DNA of 64,000 nt from Bacteroidaceae bacterium (GTDB lineage: Bacteria; Bacteroidota; Bacteroidia; Bacteroidales; Bacteroidaceae), in assembly GCA_016280445.1 (NCBI GenBank), contig JAEEGS010000013.1, forward strand, positions 62,001 through 126,000, read 5' to 3'. The notes under the pieces are model-generated. The model searched no databases. It saw only the letters and a program-made list of their open reading frames with translations, and was not told where the DNA came from. Below, one piece after another: positions 33,732 to 41,329 of this stretch. The position numbers and the translations under genes are program-made. Positions within the stretch are counted from its first letter, which is position 1. The number at the start of each line of letters is the position of its first letter.

Positions 33732-34994
33732 TCAGAACCTCACGTACATCTCCGCCCAGAGTTCGTTGTAGTCTTTATGAACGAGATTGCGGTCATGCAC
33801 ATGATTGTACTGCACCTGCATCATCAGGTTCTTATGAATTTGGAAGTTGGGGATAATGCTGTAGATGGTCTTCGTGGACTCCCACTTCTTGTTGGCGCGG
33901 TAGGCATCGTACTTGCCATACACCTTCAGCCATGGGGTGCAAGGCACTCCCACGGTGGCATACCAGCCATCGGCCTTGCCCTCCCCTGTGTAGTTGGCCA
34001 GTATGCCCTGTGCGTGGGCATATTCGGCACGCACCGTCCAGTCGTTGTGCTCGTACTTCACCGAGGCAGCCCAACGGTTGCGGTCGGTCTCCACGCCTGC
34101 ATTGTCCACATAGTCGCCCGTCCAGCCAAACACACCGATGAAGAGGTCCTTGATGGGCTGCACCTGCAAAGTGCCGATAAAGTCCTTATGTCCGTTCTTG
34201 TCGCCACCATTGATGCCCTGACCGTTCATCACCTGCATCTGATAGTGGATGAAACGGTGGCCATCCTTCTTGGAAGGGAAGAGGTCGCCCTGCACCTGCA
34301 AGCCCTGGTCACGGCCACCATTGCCGACGTTGCCATCCTTGTCGCTGATGCCCGACAGTTTGTTGGAAATCTGAGAGTAGTCGCCTGCGCCCACATCCCA
34401 AGGGTTGTAAGGATTCTCGAAGAGGAAAGCACGCTTGTACTGACCCACCTTAATGGCAAGTTCCTTCCAGTGTGACCACTCCACAAAATAGTCCTTCATG
34501 TGGAAGGTGGAGTTGTTCACCTGTGCCTGAAGACGATACTTGAAGTCGGTGAGGATGGTGCCATCCACATACAGACGGATGAGCCGCTGGCTGAAACCTG
34601 TACCGCCCTTCGCACCGTCTTGGTCACTGTAGGCATACTTGCCAATAAAGTAACCGCCAAACTTGGGCGCACTTGCATAGTCGGTCAACTTCCTGCCCAA
34701 CTGAGGCTTGCCTGCAGGAACTGGAGCGCTGGCCATCGCACTCTCCAAACTGTTGTTCACCAGTTCGGTGATAAACCCTGCACCGGGCGTTCCGTCAGGT
34801 TCAAATTCACTTTGTGTCTCTCTGTCACGACTCGACTCATCAAGCGAACTTGCTGGTTCTTGCTGCTCCGTCGATTCACTGGTTTCAATTCTATCTTCGG
34901 CAGACACGTTGATGTCCTGTGTCCCGTCATTCTCTGCCCACACAGGCAGCGTGGCAAGACCTGCCACGATTACTGTCAATACAATCTTTTTCAT
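33732..34994 (-). CDS. Phosphate-selective porin O/P-type outer-membrane protein
   Basis: A 420-aa outer-membrane beta-barrel. Signal peptide MKKIVLTVIVAGLATLPVWA is followed by an acidic low-complexity stretch (DRIETSESTEQQEPASSLDE), then the barrel with alternating strands; PKFGGYFIGKYAYSDQDG, FKYRLQAQVNNSTFHMKDYF and FENPYNPWDVGAGDY resemble the OprP/OprO group, and the C-terminus ends in an aromatic residue (WAEMYVRF), the usual barrel signal. The substrate need not be phosphate; in Bacteroidetes such porins are often non-specific. Start ATG 34994; a TTG at 35009 is in frame. It is monocistronic by its flanking promoter and hairpin. Confidence 0.87.
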   Translation of the reverse strand: MKKIVLTVIVAGLATLPVWAENDGTQDINVSAEDRIETSESTEQQEPASSLDESSRDRETQSEFEPDGTPGAGFITELVNNSLESAMASAPVPAGKPQLGRKLTDYASAPKFGGYFIGKYAYSDQDGAKGGTGFSQRLIRLYVDGTILTDFKYRLQAQVNNSTFHMKDYFVEWSHWKELAIKVGQYKRAFLFENPYNPWDVGAGDYSQISNKLSGISDKDGNVGNGGRDQGLQVQGDLFPSKKDGHRFIHYQMQVMNGQGINGGDKNGHKDFIGTLQVQPIKDLFIGVFGWTGDYVDNAGVETDRNRWAASVKYEHNDWTVRAEYAHAQGILANYTGEGKADGWYATVGVPCTPWLKVYGKYDAYRANKKWESTKTIYSIIPNFQIHKNLMMQVQYNHVHDRNLVHKDYNELWAEMYVRF

Positions 34995-35049
34995 AAATGA
35001 TAAGAGCAACTCACAGGAATGGAGTTACTTGAAGTTTGGAAATATTGGG

Positions 35050-35081
35050 CAAAGGTATATAAAAAAACTAAAAAAGGCAAA
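35050..35081 (-). promoter_or_regulatory. Promoter of the porin gene
   Basis: TTTG (35078-35081), 20 nt, TACCTTTG (35050-35057): full Bacteroidetes consensus, 55 nt before the ATG. Confidence 0.75.
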
Positions 35082-35120
35082 AAGAACCTTTCATTTTATA
35101 CCCAACTGTGTTTTTTTATG

Positions 35121-35128
35121 TACTTTTG
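35121..35128 (+). promoter_or_regulatory. Promoter -7 element of the MFS gene
   Basis: TACTTTTG, 34 nt before the ATG at 35163, divergent from the porin promoter. Confidence 0.55.
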
Positions 35129-35162
35129 CAACCAGTTATAGACGAAAAGAAAACAAACGGAA

Positions 35163-36140
35163 ATGTCACAACCCAGCCAACAAGTGCGTGTGAGACTGAC
35201 GGGAGTGAGTGCCCTGCTTCATTTCCTCGTCGATGGCTTGTGCATATGTTGCCTTTACCTCACTGCGGCCGACAGCACGAACATGGTGATGATGTTTATG
35301 ACCTACAACGTGTTGGCGTTCCTCACACAGCCGCTCACAGGATGGGGGGCAGACAGGCTCAGGCAGAAACACTGGATGTTGTTGGGTGCGGTGCTGTTGC
35401 TGACATTGGCTGTGATGATTGCCTCGATGCGGACGATGCTGGAGGCACCTCATGCAGCACAAGCCCTCTTGCTGACCATGACAGTGTGTCTCGGCATGGG
35501 CAATTCGCTCTTTCACGTATGGGGTGGCAAGCAGACGGCCATCCGCACCAAGAACGACATCCGCGCACTGGGCGTGTTTGTCTCTACAGGCGCGTTCGGA
35601 CTTGCCATCGGAGGGGTGTTCGCCTCGTGGCTGTTGCTCTATGTGTTCCTGCTAAGTATCTGCGTGTTGGCGATCATGGCACTGTTCTTCTTCCCCGAGA
35701 AGGCGCACACCTATGCAGATGATAGCGCCCCTTTCACAGGGGACTGGAAAAGTGTTGGACTCATCATCCCCTTCATCATGCTCATCGTGGCAGGACGCTC
35801 GTTTGCAGGAGAAGCCTTCACCACCGGCATCACCAAAGACCCGGCCATCCTTTTGCTGCTGGGTGCCACGGCCATGTTCGGGAAGATGGCGGGCGGATGG
35901 CTCGTCAAGGGAATGGGCATGTGGAAAGCCGTGCTGCTCATGGTGGTGGGAGCCATCCTCTGCTTCATCGGCAAGGACATACATATCGCCGTGATGCTGA
36001 CAGGCCTATTTCTGGTCAACTGCACCATGCCCGTCACGCTCTACTGGGCAAACGCCGTGCTGAAAGGGTATGAAGGACTGGCTTTCGGACTGCTCGCCGC
36101 AGCCTTGATGCCCGGCTATCTGTTGGTGACACTCTTATAG
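35163..36140 (+). CDS. MFS transporter, short form
   Basis: A 325-aa membrane protein with about ten hydrophobic segments. TQPLTGWGADRLRQKHW, between segments 2 and 3, is the MFS motif-A-like loop, and the second half repeats the pattern (ATAMFGKMAGGWLVKGMGMW). It is shorter than the usual 380-400 residues. It resembles uncharacterised Bacteroidetes MFS proteins; the substrate is unknown. The ATG at 35163 follows a promoter, and two small membrane-protein genes follow 19 and 21 nt apart, so the three probably form an operon. Confidence 0.82.
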   Translation: MSQPSQQVRVRLTGVSALLHFLVDGLCICCLYLTAADSTNMVMMFMTYNVLAFLTQPLTGWGADRLRQKHWMLLGAVLLLTLAVMIASMRTMLEAPHAAQALLLTMTVCLGMGNSLFHVWGGKQTAIRTKNDIRALGVFVSTGAFGLAIGGVFASWLLLYVFLLSICVLAIMALFFFPEKAHTYADDSAPFTGDWKSVGLIIPFIMLIVAGRSFAGEAFTTGITKDPAILLLLGATAMFGKMAGGWLVKGMGMWKAVLLMVVGAILCFIGKDIHIAVMLTGLFLVNCTMPVTLYWANAVLKGYEGLAFGLLAAALMPGYLLVTLL

Positions 36141-36159
36141 ACCCACAAAAAGCAGAACG

Positions 36160-36498
36160 ATGATACAGAACCTCCTCATAGCCCTCATCCCTACCATCCT
36201 CATCGAGTTGGGGGTGCTGTGGCTCCTGATGGAACGGCGGAGGAAGGTGCTCCTCTCGTCCATCGCCGTCAATGTGCTGACCAACATACCGCTGAACCTC
36301 TACGTGCTCTGTGTCAACGACAGCATGAGCCACATCCTCATCGGCGAGGTGGCGGTTTTTCTGGTGGAGGCAGCATGGTACTTCTGCTTCACCCGAGACC
36401 TCAGGCAAGCTTGCATCTACAGTCTCCTGTGCAACGCCATCAGTTTCCTCATCGGACTGTTGGTTCAACTCATCTACATTCAGACATTCATTGATTAA
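36160..36498 (+). CDS. Small membrane protein, unknown function
   Basis: A 112-aa protein with about four hydrophobic helices (LLIALIPTILIELGVLWLL, VLLSSIAVNVLTNIPLNLYV, ILIGEVAVFLVEAAWYF, LLCNAISFLIGLLVQLIYI). No family is recognised. Glutamates inside helices 1 and 3 (ILIELG, LVEAAW) are notable for a membrane protein. It is 19 nt after the MFS gene and 21 nt before another small gene, which suggests a joint function. Confidence 0.7.
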   Translation: MIQNLLIALIPTILIELGVLWLLMERRRKVLLSSIAVNVLTNIPLNLYVLCVNDSMSHILIGEVAVFLVEAAWYFCFTRDLRQACIYSLLCNAISFLIGLLVQLIYIQTFID

Positions 36499-36519
36499 CT
36501 CTTAAAAATATTTATTGTC

Positions 36520-36861
36520 ATGTTTCAACTCTTAGACATTGCCTATCCTGGCAGAAACCATCATCCGCAGATTATACGTCCACTCGACCCCGACACGCTG
36601 GTGCTGAAGAAACCTGCCGCCGACTCTGTCGCAGTACCCGACGGAGTCACCGACTCCATCATCCCACAAGAAGTCATCGACACGCTCACCAGCAAGGAGG
36701 AGGTGATAGACACGCTGCGTTCAGCCATCAACATGTTCAATGACTGGGGCGGCAGCAGCAACCACTCATCAATGATGATGGCCACTCTTGTCGTAATAGC
36801 CGCACTCACACTCTGCGGAGGATTTGTGTGGATGTATCGCCGCAACCTGTCGAGAAATTGA
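36520..36861 (+). CDS. Small single-pass protein, unknown function
   Basis: A 113-aa protein. The first 80 residues are polar and acidic, with the near-repeat QEVIDTLTSKEEVIDTLRSA; a transmembrane helix (MATLVVIAALTLCGGFVWMY) follows and the chain ends RRNLSRN. By the positive-inside rule the N-terminal part would lie outside the cytoplasm although no signal peptide is present. No family is recognised. It ends 7 nt before the convergent patatin stop. Confidence 0.6.
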   Translation: MFQLLDIAYPGRNHHPQIIRPLDPDTLVLKKPAADSVAVPDGVTDSIIPQEVIDTLTSKEEVIDTLRSAINMFNDWGGSSNHSSMMMATLVVIAALTLCGGFVWMYRRNLSRN

Positions 36862-36867
36862 GGTTTC

Positions 36868-37704
36868 TCAATTCTTAGAAGCAGACAACTTCCGTTTTTT
36901 CTTCAATTTCTTCAACGATTTCAGCGAAGCCTTTCCCGCCTTTTCACCCAAGGAAATCATCTTAGCGATTTTCTCGGGTGAGAAGTCATGCGCCCCATAA
37001 CCACGAAGGTTCGGGTTGATATAAATGTCAACATCATTGCAGTTCTGCTGATACTTCTTCAAATCGAGGCGCAACAGCGACAGGATGCCCGACCGCTCAA
37101 TGTCTTCGTGCTTGTTCACCGTCAAGTCCACGGCAATCACGATGTCAGCCCCCATATTCTTCGCCACATCCACAGGCAGGTTGTTGAGCACACCACCGTC
37201 CACCAGCACCATGCCGTCCATCTTCACGGGTTTGAACACCAAAGGGATGGCCATGCTGGCCCGCATCGCCTGCGCCAAGTCGCCCCGACTGAGCACCACC
37301 TCGCGCAGCCCCTTCACGTCCACTGCCACACAACGGAACGGAATGGGAAGATCCTCAAAACTGCGCCTGCCGGTCATCTGACGCAGCGAACGCACGATGC
37401 TGTCGCCCATGAGTGAACCCGCAAACAGGTCAGCCCACTCTTGCGAACGAAACATCGAGTCCAACTGCTCACTATTATAGCCCAAGCAATAAAGTCCGCC
37501 CACAATAGAGCCAATACTCGTGCCCACCACCATGTCGATGGGCATTCCCGACTTCTCGATATACTTCAGCACACCCACCGTGGCGGCACCTTTCGCACCA
37601 CCACCCCCAAGAACCAAAGCCACTTTGGGGCGGCTTGCTTCTTGTGCGTTCATCGGCAGAGCTGCCGTGAGAACAAGCAGAAAAAGAAAAAAGAATCTTT
37701 TCAT
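36868..37704 (-). CDS. Secreted patatin-like phospholipase (RssA type)
   Basis: A 278-aa patatin-family acyl hydrolase with signal peptide (MKRFFFLFLLVLTAALPMNAQ). The oxyanion motif is VLGGGGAKGAATVGVL, the nucleophile elbow is GTSIG (Ser), and the catalytic Asp is in VLVDGGVLNN. The C-terminus is Lys-rich (SLKSLKKLKKKRKLSASKN). The start ATG 37704 is favoured over ATG 37728 because it gives the signal peptide directly and has GAGGAG upstream; 37728 would instead overlap the esterase stop by 4 nt. It is translated after the esterase gene on the same strand. Its lipid substrate is unknown. Confidence 0.88.
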   Translation of the reverse strand: MKRFFFLFLLVLTAALPMNAQEASRPKVALVLGGGGAKGAATVGVLKYIEKSGMPIDMVVGTSIGSIVGGLYCLGYNSEQLDSMFRSQEWADLFAGSLMGDSIVRSLRQMTGRRSFEDLPIPFRCVAVDVKGLREVVLSRGDLAQAMRASMAIPLVFKPVKMDGMVLVDGGVLNNLPVDVAKNMGADIVIAVDLTVNKHEDIERSGILSLLRLDLKKYQQNCNDVDIYINPNLRGYGAHDFSPEKIAKMISLGEKAGKASLKSLKKLKKKRKLSASKN

Positions 37705-37724
37705 CAGTCCAAACTCCTCATTCC

Positions 37725-39674
37725 TCATTGCATCTCAATCTGGAACTGGGGAACAGGCACCATTTCTATGCCATCGGTACTGAAGAGAGTGGGTTCTGGA
37801 TAGTCGTCCCAACAGTAGCGGATAGTGGTGGAGGTCACCCCTTCCGGCAATGAGATTTCCAAGGTGTTAGGGTTGGACAAGGTGGCTTCTGCCCACTGAT
37901 AGCGTCCATCCACCAAGATGGCCACACCGCTGATACGAGCGCCTTTCACCTGCAAGGACGGTGCTTGCGGGAAGAGAACCTGACAACGTCCTGGCTGAAC
38001 GAGACGTGCCGAAACAGGCATCGCCACCTTACAGATAACACTGTTATCGCCATAGACAAGACGGCTCATTTGCTGAGCGGCACGGTGACCGGCCGTTTTC
38101 TTATCCTGCGGATGGATGTCGTTCGACTCTCCCGTGTCAAGCGTAGGAGCCAAGGCTGCCTTGTCAATATGCTGAGCCGCCAGATACTGTTGATGGCGAA
38201 TCTGAGTCCATCCCGTCTCCACGGGTTGTTCGTGACGGCTCATGTATCCTGGCAACTGCATGATGACCACAGGAAACTCTCTGTTGAACTGCTTTCGCCA
38301 GGCACCCACCATCGCCTCCAACATGGCGGCATAGGTGCCTGTATTGCCCAGGTTCGACTCACCTTGATACCACAACATACCCTTCACGGGGAAATCCTGC
38401 AACGGCGCAATCATCGCATTGTAGAGTCCCGTCGGCGTGTCAACAAAATACGTGCTGGCAGGTTTGCGGGGCATGATGCAGCCCACAGCCATCTGCAACT
38501 GTTCACCGATGGGGAACACTTGGCCACCCACCTCCAACTGATACAACTTGCCTTTTGTGAAGTTCGCCATGCCACTCTGCGACATCAGGTGCACCACAAT
38601 CTGGTTCTCGCCCTCACGGAGAACACCCTCCTTGACGGTATAGACACGTGGTGGATACTCATACGTGGTGTTACCCACATACTGCCCATTCACAAAGATG
38701 GTGTCGGCATCCTTCATCGCGCCAAAACGCAGCACCGCTTGCTGGCCAGCCAGTTCCTTTGGCAGATTGACCGTAGTCTTGAACCAATAAGAACCATTCC
38801 TGAAATTGCTCCAGTTGGAGAACATATCCACAGTCTTCCAACCCGAGAAGTCATAGTCGTCTGCCTTCCAACGGTTCAGCACCGTGTCCGTCTCCATCAT
38901 CCTACGCTCCCATCCCATACCGGCCGCATTCTCGGCACGACGGATAGAGTCCACCCAGTTCTCCTGGTGATACTTCGGTTTGGCCAACTCTTCTGGATAA
39001 CCCTTGAAAGTGGCAAGGACCTCACGCGGCATCCATGCCTGCACCTGTGTGCCACCCACAGCCGAATTGATGATGCCGATAGGCACCCCGTACTTCTTCT
39101 GCAACTCACGTGCCATGAAATAGCAGATGCCACTCACCTCAGCACAGTTCTGAGGTGTGATGTTCTGCCAAGGCAGACACCGAACATCATCATTCGGACG
39201 CACATAGTTGAATTGATGGGGGAACTTCAGATACCGGATACGGTCATTCGAATAGTCTTTCACTTCATCCTTCACCACATCCATGCAACGACGGATGGGC
39301 AACTCCATGTTTGATTGACCTGAACAGAGGAACACGTCACCGATGAGCACATTGTTCACCTTTGTCTCCAGCTTTTCCACCACAGCGCTCAACGACGTTT
39401 TCTGCGTCACCGTCAGCGTGTAAGGACCACCTGCCTGCATCTTAGGCAGATACACCTTCCAAGTGCCATCAGCATGCACTTTCGTCTTGGCAGTCTTGCC
39501 ATTCAGCGCAACCGACACTTGCCCGCCTGCCACACCTTTGCCCCATACAGGAATCTTCACATCGCGCTGCAGCACCATGCCGTCGGCAAAAAAGCGAGGA
39601 AGGGTAACACGTTCTTGTGCCTGCCCCATCAGGCAAGCCATCAACATCATGGTCAATACAAAAAACTTCTTCAT
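37725..39674 (-). CDS. Sialate O-acetylesterase-type SGNH esterase, secreted
   Basis: A 649-aa esterase with signal peptide MKKFFVLTMMLMACLMGQAQ. The SGNH domain is split: block I GDVFLCSGQSNMELP near residue 115, GIINSAVGGTQVQAWMP, KGMLWYQGESN, and the catalytic His in ESNDIHPQDK near 560. A beta-sandwich (about 280-390, VLRFGAMKDADTIFVNGQYV) is inserted between them, as in annotated sialate O-acetylesterases and in CE20-type acetyl-xylan esterases. Given the xylan context, removal of acetyl from xylan is as likely as from sialic acid. It is followed by patatin on the same strand. Confidence 0.9.
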   Translation of the reverse strand: MKKFFVLTMMLMACLMGQAQERVTLPRFFADGMVLQRDVKIPVWGKGVAGGQVSVALNGKTAKTKVHADGTWKVYLPKMQAGGPYTLTVTQKTSLSAVVEKLETKVNNVLIGDVFLCSGQSNMELPIRRCMDVVKDEVKDYSNDRIRYLKFPHQFNYVRPNDDVRCLPWQNITPQNCAEVSGICYFMARELQKKYGVPIGIINSAVGGTQVQAWMPREVLATFKGYPEELAKPKYHQENWVDSIRRAENAAGMGWERRMMETDTVLNRWKADDYDFSGWKTVDMFSNWSNFRNGSYWFKTTVNLPKELAGQQAVLRFGAMKDADTIFVNGQYVGNTTYEYPPRVYTVKEGVLREGENQIVVHLMSQSGMANFTKGKLYQLEVGGQVFPIGEQLQMAVGCIMPRKPASTYFVDTPTGLYNAMIAPLQDFPVKGMLWYQGESNLGNTGTYAAMLEAMVGAWRKQFNREFPVVIMQLPGYMSRHEQPVETGWTQIRHQQYLAAQHIDKAALAPTLDTGESNDIHPQDKKTAGHRAAQQMSRLVYGDNSVICKVAMPVSARLVQPGRCQVLFPQAPSLQVKGARISGVAILVDGRYQWAEATLSNPNTLEISLPEGVTSTTIRYCWDDYPEPTLFSTDGIEMVPVPQFQIEMQ

Positions 39675-39748
39675 ATGCTATTTCAATTGGATATGCCGAG
39701 TCAAAGACTCTTCGATTCTTCAACTCTGCCAGATTGTTATTTTGTGTG

Positions 39749-39756
39749 CAAAGATA
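39749..39756 (-). promoter_or_regulatory. Promoter -7 element of the esterase gene
   Basis: TATCTTTG, 75 nt before the ATG at 39674; the nearest TTTG upstream is at 39773-39776 with a 16-nt spacer, shorter than usual. The divergent stretch 39675-39986 holds this and the patatin promoter; nothing else is seen in it. Confidence 0.5.
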
Positions 39757-39904
39757 AGTATTTCCATCCAAACAAAACACACAACCTCACCTCAAAACGC
39801 GCCGTGTAACCCCACGGAAAGCTTTTGTAGCGTGAGAAAAACAAAAGGAGCACCGCTTTCGACGGAGAAAAAGAACAATCTTCATGAAAATACCTCACAA
39901 AAGT

Positions 39905-39935
39905 TTTGTGGAAAGAGTGGAAGTCGCTAACTTTG
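39905..39935 (+). promoter_or_regulatory. Promoter of the second patatin gene
   Basis: TTTG (39905-39908), 19 nt, TAACTTTG (39928-39935): full consensus, 51 nt before the ATG. Confidence 0.75.
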
Positions 39936-39986
39936 CAACACACTAAAACCTATTACCACAACAACCTCTCATATCGCACATACAAA

Positions 39987-40856
39987 ATGAAACGAGGACT
40001 CGTGCTTGAAGGTGGCGGCATGCGCGGCCTTTTCTCCGAAGGAATTATTGACGTGATGCAAGAAGAAGGCATCACGGTGGACGGCATTATCGGAGTGTCG
40101 GCAGGCGCCTTGTTCGGCTGCAACTTCAAGTCCCATCAGGTGGGGCGCGGACTGCGTTACAACATACGCTTCAAGGATGACCCTCGCTACATGGGATGGC
40201 GTTCCTTCCTCACCACAGGCAACCTGGTCAACCCTCGGTTCGCCTACCACACCATGCCCCTCGAACTCGACGTGTTCGACTGCGCCACCTTCGAGGCAGA
40301 CCCCACCGAGTTCCACCTCGTGTGCTGCGACATCCAGACAGGGAAACCCATCTACAAAAAGATTGACCACGTAGAAGATGAAACGCTGGAGTGGTTCCGT
40401 GCCACCAGTTCCATGCCCATCGTCTCCACCCCCGTGGAAATAGACGGGATGAAACTTCTGGACGGCGGCTTGGTGGACTGCATCCCCCTGCAACATTTCC
40501 AGTCCATCGGCTACGAACGCAACATCGTCATCCTCACCCGTCCCAAAGGCTACCAGAAAACACCCAACAAACTCACTCCCCTCTTCCGCCTCTTCCATCA
40601 CAAATATCCGAAGATAGCAGAATGCATGAAACATCGCCACGAGATGTACAACGCAGAACTTCAATACATTGACGAGCAGGCACGAAAGGGCAACATATTA
40701 GCCATCTATCCCGACCATCCGCTTGACATTGGCCGCACCGAACTCAACGAACCCAAACTGCGCGCCATCTATCAACACGGGAGAGAGAAAGCCACAACCC
40801 TGCTCAACGAGATACGCACCTTCCTCAACCCACACGTTCTCAACGCAATTCCATGA
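39987..40856 (+). CDS. Cytoplasmic patatin-like phospholipase (YjjU type)
   Basis: A 289-aa patatin-family protein without signal peptide. The motifs are LVLEGGGMRGLFSEGIID (oxyanion), GVSAGALFG (nucleophile Ser) and LLDGGLVDCIPL (catalytic Asp, DGG). The C-terminal YPDHPLDIGRTELNEPKLRAIY is typical of the YjjU-like branch. It is probably a lipid or acyl hydrolase in the cytoplasm. The ATG is 39987 and the stop overlaps the convergent CinA-type gene by 17 nt. Confidence 0.88.
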   Translation: MKRGLVLEGGGMRGLFSEGIIDVMQEEGITVDGIIGVSAGALFGCNFKSHQVGRGLRYNIRFKDDPRYMGWRSFLTTGNLVNPRFAYHTMPLELDVFDCATFEADPTEFHLVCCDIQTGKPIYKKIDHVEDETLEWFRATSSMPIVSTPVEIDGMKLLDGGLVDCIPLQHFQSIGYERNIVILTRPKGYQKTPNKLTPLFRLFHHKYPKIAECMKHRHEMYNAELQYIDEQARKGNILAIYPDHPLDIGRTELNEPKLRAIYQHGREKATTLLNEIRTFLNPHVLNAIP

Positions 40857-41274
40857 GGTACTTGGCAAACTCGTCAAGCACACACTGGGTGGCGAGTTCC
40901 ACATTTTTGAGGCGTCCGAAGTCTTCGTGCAGACAGAGGGAGTGGGTGTCGTGTTCGCTGCCCCATGCCACCCATATCTCCACTTCGTGCCCCTCCCACG
41001 GTTCTGCATAGCCGGTGGAGGCCAGGGCATAGTCGGAATGGAAGAGTCGGCAGGCTCCTTTGACCATCTGCTCTGCCACCTGAGAGGATACGACGCCATA
41101 GGTGTCTATCATTTCACGAGGCACACCGAGTTGCTGCTCCTTCACATCATTCTGATAAGCGACAAGTCCTCCACGGAAGTAGCGGCTGGCGCCACTTCGC
41201 GCGGTGATGGCGGCTGCTATGCGTCCGCCCGTACAGGATTCGGCTGTGGAAATTTGAAAGTTGGAGGTTGACAA
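40840..41274 (-). CDS. CinA C-terminal-domain protein (PncC-type), unusual start
   Basis: A protein of about 144 aa with the CinA C-terminal domain, in characterised members an NMN deamidase. TAESCTGGRIAAAIT, SRYFRGGLVAYQNDVK, YGVVSSQVAEQMVKGA and ALASTGYAEP are the family motifs. No ATG fits between the envC stop and the domain: the frame upstream is built from ATTGATAATTGATAATT repeats and reads NYQLSIFNFQLSTSNFQIS. The best start is TTG 41274, but ATT codons are also possible. In the motif ALASTGYAEP the usual Gly-Pro after TG(I/V)AG is changed (YAEP). The gene may be functional or 5'-damaged. Confidence 0.75.
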   Translation of the reverse strand: MSTSNFQISTAESCTGGRIAAAITARSGASRYFRGGLVAYQNDVKEQQLGVPREMIDTYGVVSSQVAEQMVKGACRLFHSDYALASTGYAEPWEGHEVEIWVAWGSEHDTHSLCLHEDFGRLKNVELATQCVLDEFAKYLMELR

Positions 41275-41312
41275 TTGAAAGTTGAAAATTGATAATTGAT
41301 AATTGATAATTT
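41262..41312. repeat. ATTGAA/ATTGATA simple repeat at the CinA-type gene start
   Basis: GAGGTTGACAATTGAAAGTT is followed by three tandem ATTGATA units. The repeat runs through the presumed start of the CinA-type gene and resembles the spacers at 2854 and 54007. Confidence 0.7.
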
Positions 41313-41329
41313 TCAGGGGGGGGAGGAGG

